A stretch of 64,000 bases of DNA from Loripinus fragilis (Eukaryota; Mollusca; Bivalvia; Lucinida; Lucinidae). Where the stretch lies: positions 63,210,253-63,274,252 of the forward strand of contig OZ026525.1 of the NCBI GenBank assembly GCA_964019695.1, written 5' to 3'. The notes under the pieces were generated by a model. It was given only the letters and a program-made list of their open reading frames with translations, was not told where the DNA came from and ran no database searches. Below, in pieces: positions 59,804-64,000 of the stretch. The stretch's first letter is position 1. The number at the start of each line of letters is the position of its first letter. The position numbers were made by a program, and so were the translations under genes.

Positions 59804-60033
59804 TACTGTCCTGCCAGCCAAGAGGGGCAGTGACGTCATGTTTTGTTTACAAAGTTATTAAGGAATTTTAATCGATAGATCACTTGTGTATTAATCCTAT
59901 CCGCAGGATAGCATTAATACACAAGGGATCTATCGATTCGCGTTAGCTCAAGAAGAGTGTTCAAGCTAATGTTTTACTTAACAATTGTAAACAAAATATT
60001 ACGTCACTGTCACTCTTGGTTGGTACGACAGTA
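59804..60033. mobile_element. MITE family F, copy 2 (230 bp), intronic
   Basis: Left 'tactgtcctgccagccaaga' and right 'tcttggttggtacgacagta'. The centre has 'taatcctatccgcaggatag'. It ends about 40 bp from the splice acceptor at 59762, inside the presumed intron of the PLDLS gene. Confidence 0.88.
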
Positions 60034-60084
60034 TGTAGGGGTATATGTTTGCATATTTTCTTATCAATACGTTTAAACATTTGT

Positions 60085-60195
60085 TTGTGTGTTCAAAAGA
60101 ACCGTCTCTATGAGACGGTTCTTTTGAGTACATACAACATATGTTTTGGTTGTTAAAGCGTCTGCATGAGACGGTTCTTTTGAGTACCCGGTTGG
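60085..60195. repeat. Hairpin repeat family D, one full and one half copy
   Basis: 'caaaagaaccgtctc' - 'tat' - 'gagacggttcttttg' at about 60092-60128, then 'gcatgagacggttcttttga' at about 60163. Confidence 0.85.
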
Positions 60196-60339
60196 GAAAT
60201 AAGAAAATAAACTAATTTTCATTATTTTTGTCTAAAGGCCTGAGCAGCATAATTCGTAGATTCAGATGAGCAAAATAATACAATAGAGAACATCACTACA
60301 AAACTCGTGCCATATTTTCCACATTAACGTCCCAGTCAA

Positions 60340-60480
60340 AAGCAACGAATGCTGGCTTGGTAGCTTTGTGATTTTCAAGGGCATCCGGCCCAGTATTGTT
60401 TAAAAATAAACTATATTTTCTGTGATTTTCAAGGGGGCGATCCGGACCCCTGTCGCCCCCACCCTTGGATCCGCGAATGA
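60340..60480 (+). repeat. Family E right-half fragment
   Basis: 'acgaatgctggcttggtagc', 'gggggcgatccggacccc' and 'cttggatccgcgaatg'; the left end is missing. Confidence 0.7.
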
Positions 60481-60684
60481 TATGAAAGGAGAAGGGACAG
60501 AGTAGAGCATTTTCTCACATTTCCTCATCTTGTTTGTGTTTAATGAATTAAATATTAGTCTGTTGTGTATGGCAGATTTGTGGTTGAACATTTCTAGATG
60601 GGCGTGTCAATTAATATTTTATTCAGAGAATGAGTATTTTGAGTTTATAGTTATGAATGCTTTAAATCGGTGCTTAAAGGACCC

Positions 60685-60687
<3 letters not shown>

Positions 60688-60725
<38 letters not shown>
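60688..60725 (+). repeat. (GA)n microsatellite
   Basis: About 19 GA units. Confidence 0.96.
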
Positions 60726-60730
<5 letters not shown>

Positions 60731-61308
60731 TTTAAAATAAACTCTGCAAGCGCCAGAAACAAATAACTCAGACAGGAATAGCGTGTCCAAACAAAGTAGT
60801 ACCAGATCAGTAATACGGACTATTTGTTTGGTTTCTTCATAGAGATAGATTGCATTTCTTTGTTTTCAATGATAGATTAGTCAAGAATATAGAATGTAAG
60901 ACACCATTCGACCTACATGTAGCTTATTTAACGTATATGCACTAAAGCCTCATTTTAATGCCCATGGTCACGTATCCAGCGGGACCAGGGGTCTAAAGTT
61001 AGCTGCGAGTCTTCATCGATCTTTATTCTTTGTGTATGCGAGCAGCGAATGCTTAGGCGAGTCAACGCATATCGCTTGAGCCTTCGGTGCACGCTGATGG
61101 ACTGGGCGGCACCATGTCGTTATAAACAGATCTAGAGAAATAATCCAAGAATTGTTTTCTCATCAGAGTTGTCTTTTCTGTGAGCTCTTAGAACACCAAG
61201 CCATCATTAGATTGAGGGGCCAATGAAAAAATGAGTTTGAGTAACCAAGTCTAGGAACTCTCGTGCATGACGAAGATTCTGGAGTAAAAGAGTAAAATTC
61301 GTACTAAC
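60726..61308. other. Presumed intron or flank, no feature seen
   Basis: No credible coding frame. It would be intronic if the exon at 61309-61376 is real. Confidence 0.35.
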
Positions 61309-61376
61309 CTCAAGCTAGCTCTTGTCTCTTCGTCAAGGCCCAGCTCAATTCTGTCTGATCTTCTCTAAGAGTGGAG
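61309..61376 (-). other. Candidate 68-nt non-coding (5' UTR) exon of the PLDLS gene
   Basis: The minus strand shows a strong acceptor, TTTTAACTTTTGTTTCAG, ending at 61377. A 68-nt block follows, then the donor GAG|GTTAGT with its GT at 61308-61307. All three frames contain a stop within the block, so it could only be untranslated leader. Joining it to the exon at 59761 would leave the ATG at 59738 as start. Supported only by splice-site fit. Confidence 0.38.
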
Positions 61377-61641
61377 CTGAAACAAAAGTTAAAAAGATAC
61401 ATACATGTAGATCTAGATATACACAAAAGTACGGTTAAACTTATTGTCAGTATATACCAATCAACCTGATTTAACATACATAGTGGGTGCCTCAAACAAC
61501 CATGTCATTGTGACGGCTCTTTTGGGTGCCCACAATATGTTTTGGCTTAGAAAGGTTGATTAGGTCAAATAATGGGTCTGAAAATGTTAGGGAGGCTAGG
61601 CACACATATATTTTTTTAATTCTTTCTTTCTGGAAAAATAT

Positions 61642-61753
61642 CATTTCATGCATTTTGAAAGGCATTTCGCCTTCAAAATGCGTAAAATTATATGGGGGAA
61701 AATATTATTTTATGCATTTTGAAAGGCATTTCGCCTTTCAAAATGCATAAAAT
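61642..61753. repeat. Two tandem copies of a strong hairpin
   Basis: The second copy (61707-61753) has perfect 21-bp arms, 'tgcattttgaaaggc'/'gcctttcaaaatgca' extended by AT bases, around a 5-base loop. The first (61642-61689) is the same with two or three changes. Confidence 0.92.
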
Positions 61754-61759
61754 TATATT

Positions 61760-62332
61760 TTTTTCCCAGAAAACCTGAAAAATCTAGGTTTTACCAGTAA
61801 ATTTGGGTAGGGTCGGGTTACCCTAAACACAGGTATCTTTTTTATTTGACCTTATTAAAATTTTAATAACGTTCCTCTTTTCAGGAGGAATTCTGGCGTT
61901 CAGATTTTAATTTGAGCATTTTTTTTAATCTCCCCGTAGCATGATGTAGAAAGGGTCGGAGAGGGCCATCCGTCTGTTTACATCTTACAATTATTTTATA
62001 CAGTTGTATGTTACTTATTCTCACGCCTTTCATTCTTCAGTGTATGTACATACATATATATTTATACGGTATGAGTAATATTAAATTGTTTTTAAGTAAT
62101 ACTAGCGTAAAGTTACGGAGAAGATTTATTTTAACTAAAGAATAAAATAGAAGGAAGAAAGGGTATCTAGATGGAGTATATGGGGTGTGAGCGCGACACA
62201 GGCTAGCGACGACTGAGCTCTACTTTATTTAGCAATCTTGGTAGAAGGTCAACCAATGACCAGTTGAACCAAACTATTTTCAGCTCGGCTAAATAGCTTT
62301 TAACGAGATTTCTTTTAAAGTTTGCCCTGTCA
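61760..62332. other. Possible upstream region of the PLDLS gene; nothing definite
   Basis: No exon recognised. A more GC-rich patch lies at about 62185-62220. Confidence 0.35.
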
Positions 62333-62346
62333 GTTGCCATGGCAAC
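62333..62346. promoter_or_regulatory. Perfect palindromic RFX X-box
   Basis: GTTGCCATGGCAAC is fully self-complementary and matches the RFX consensus. It is about 1 kb upstream of the candidate leader exon of the PLDLS gene and outside any recognised mobile element. Confidence 0.6.
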
Positions 62347-62714
62347 CAGAATTCCGCTTTGAAAGGGAATCTTGAACAACTCTGAATGAAGCGCCCAAAT
62401 ACCATCACCCCGTGGTTAATGTACATCTTTTTTTTATAATCCATTCACCGACGCCTGACTGGCGGACAACGGTAATCAAAGGATCACAAAAGCTTACACT
62501 GAGCTTATGCCTCAGCCTCTCGGGTGAGCTTAAAAGGTGACAAAACATCAAGGCACCAGATAACTATTCAATATTTTATCATGCAATTTTCAAATGCACC
62601 AAAATTTGCCAAAACCAACACAATGTACTATGTGCCCAGTAAAGAATGACAAACTTGGAAATCAACCTAGGAAATCGACTGTTCACCCTGCTCCCAATAA
62701 GCTAAGGTATCTTT

Positions 62715-62776
62715 GCACAGCGAAGCCTTTGAACAGACTGGGCAGATGCCCAGTCTGTTCAGAGTCTTTGCTGTGC
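62715..62776. repeat. Near-perfect hairpin with ~30-bp arms
   Basis: 'cctttgaacagactgggca' - 'ga' - 'tgcccagtctgttcagag', extended by 'gcacagcgaag' and 'ctttgctgtgc'. Distantly like the family A core. The frames at 62594-63126 cross it and are not credited. Confidence 0.9.
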
Positions 62777-62854
62777 TCATATACCATTCTTTTAGTATTA
62801 CCACGCATTGACTCAAATCCCAGATACAGCCAGCCCGGAGATTGTGATAATGCT

Positions 62855-63060
62855 TTTCCAGGTAACCCATTTCCCTGTGAACTGAGACCGTCGTGCGAAT
62901 GTACTGCAACAAGTAGAGCAAAACAGCCTGCCTGGGGATTTTCAATTGATTTTTCTTTTCTAGGAAACCCGATTCCCGTGTGACAGATGTATGCGAACTG
63001 AGAACGCACCGAGAACGCCGTGCTAATGTACTGCAAAAAGTAGAGCAAAATATCTATTTC
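62855..63060 (+). repeat. ~95-bp direct repeat, two copies
   Basis: Shared 'aggtaacccatttccctgtg' / 'aggaaacccgattcccgtgt' and 'aatgtactgcaa(c/a)aagtag' at about 62860-62925 and 62964-63045. Confidence 0.7.
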
Positions 63061-63201
63061 CGAAGATGGCAAGACACGAATTACACCAAGCATTCTGCAA
63101 GCATTCAGGTAAATTGTCTGTGTCAATTAGAATCCTTATTCTTCAAACGGTAGTAAAAACCATTAAAGACATATATTTCTGTCCAATAGAGATCATTAAA
63201 G

Positions 63202-63391
63202 GATTCACACAGGATAGGCGGAAATCGAAAACGTTTATACTATCTACAAACGTAGATAAAAAAAAATCGTTAGAATCAGAGTTTTAGATTGTCATTTGTC
63301 GCAATCAAAAACACTGTTCCTAGTGAGTTTTGATCCGCGTTCGTCGATTGTTAAGAACGTTTTCGATTGCCGCCTATCCAGTGTGTTAATC
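63202..63391. mobile_element. Inverted-repeat element, ~30-bp arms
   Basis: Left 'cacacaggataggcggaaat' with 'cgaaaacgtt'; right 'aacgttttcgattgccgcct' with 'atccagtgtg'. Length 190 bp, MITE-like, no target duplication assigned. Confidence 0.78.
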
Positions 63392-63439
63392 TTCGCTGTT
63401 AGCATGCTTGGCAATTGTGCAGTGATTTGACATATTTGA

Positions 63440-63540
63440 ACAAGAGAGCCCTAGGGCCCTGGATCGCTCACCTGGGTCCAGGTACATGAGTAGATGATGT
63501 ATTGGCCTGTGGCTAAGGAGATATATGATTTAATGATATT
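63440..63540 (+). repeat. Interspersed repeat typical of bivalve DNA
   Basis: 'caagagagccctagggccct' followed by 'ggatcgctcacctgggtcc'. From memory such text is extremely common in bivalve assemblies; this was not searched. Confidence 0.55.
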
Positions 63541-63619
63541 TCTATTTATAGCTCTGGTTGCCATGTTGTTCAGCAAAGCTGAACCTTCTTCAGCCTTAGA
63601 GACATACAGTAATTCATGA

Positions 63620-63880
63620 AGTGAAATATATTAATGAGCCAGTGCATGTGGTATGTGCGACCAGCAAAGCCTCAGATCAGCCTGCGCATACGCACAGTCT
63701 GATCAGAGCCTAAGTGCAAGTCGCTTGAGTATTCTGTGATTGTTAAGGTACTGACTGAACATCATTTGGAGTTTCTAAGCTTAAAAGGAGGCTGCAGAGG
63801 CTCGTCCGAGACTACACTTGTCAAAATGTCAAATTGTTGGAAATATCATGCAGCGGCTCAATTTATTTTCATAAATATCG
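63620..63880 (+). repeat. Interspersed repeat family A, copy 3
   Basis: Collinear with 28540-28860, including hairpin 63656-63723 and 'catcatttggagtttctaag'. The frame at 63736-63951 is its translation. Confidence 0.88.
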
Positions 63881-64000
63881 CTAAAATAAAAAAAAAGTAT
63901 AAGACTAAGACTTGCATAAGTCTAATTGTCACAAAGCCATATCTTTTATAAAGCAGATGAACAAAGAATATGTTATATGCTGAAACAGGATGCCTTCACA

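Noticed and set aside
62594..63126. Overlapping frames of 129 and 147 residues on opposite strands
   Set aside because: Both run through a near-perfect hairpin and a direct repeat, and neither has a domain.

Overview
The window reads as repeat-rich, AT-rich animal nuclear DNA. Two repeat signatures point to a bivalve mollusc: the phrase around 'gggccataactctggtacaaat' (36.2-37.5 kb) and 'ggccctggatcgctcacctg' (63.45 kb). This species-level guess is inference from remembered repeat vocabulary, not from a search. No bacterial-style operons, rRNA, genuine tRNA or CRISPR were seen.

Layout. (1) 1-4003, minus strand: most of a LINE (non-LTR retrotransposon). ORF1 (coiled coil plus RNA-binding-like region) is followed in the same frame, across one UAG, by an apparently undamaged ORF2 (AP-type endonuclease and reverse transcriptase) that leaves the window at base 1. 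(2) 4-22 kb: short interspersed repeats, foldback elements, microsatellites, a possible solo LTR at 11.5-12.0 kb, and two weak unrecognised exon candidates at 20.8-22.1 kb. (3) 22.7-24.5 kb: a broken Tc1-type transposase split by another repeat, with an internal 434-bp tandem duplication. (4) 27-47 kb: several DNA-transposon-like elements with terminal inverted repeats, including a 2.86-kb L-L-R-R element inserted into a resident tandem repeat, a tRNA-headed SINE and a nested pair at 41.7-43.6 kb. (5) 48.15-54.56 kb: a 6.4-kb satellite of about 115-bp monomers, with a 1.73-kb block duplicated inside it. (6) 55-64 kb: more MITE-like elements around the only convincing host gene, a minus-strand coding exon (58245-59738) for a 497-residue, mostly disordered, probably nuclear protein with a PLDLS CtBP-binding motif. 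A good 3' splice site precedes it, a possible untranslated exon lies near 61.3 kb, and a perfect RFX-type X-box lies at 62.33 kb.

The dominant theme is palindromic mobile DNA. At least eight separate short-repeat families (labelled A, C, D, E, F, G, H and L below) recur in or near the window as hairpins or inverted-repeat elements. Four copies of family E have recognisable 5-bp target duplications. The most biologically suggestive signals are the in-frame ORF1-UAG-ORF2 LINE, the PLDLS gene with its candidate regulatory region, and the satellite built on a hairpin-forming monomer.
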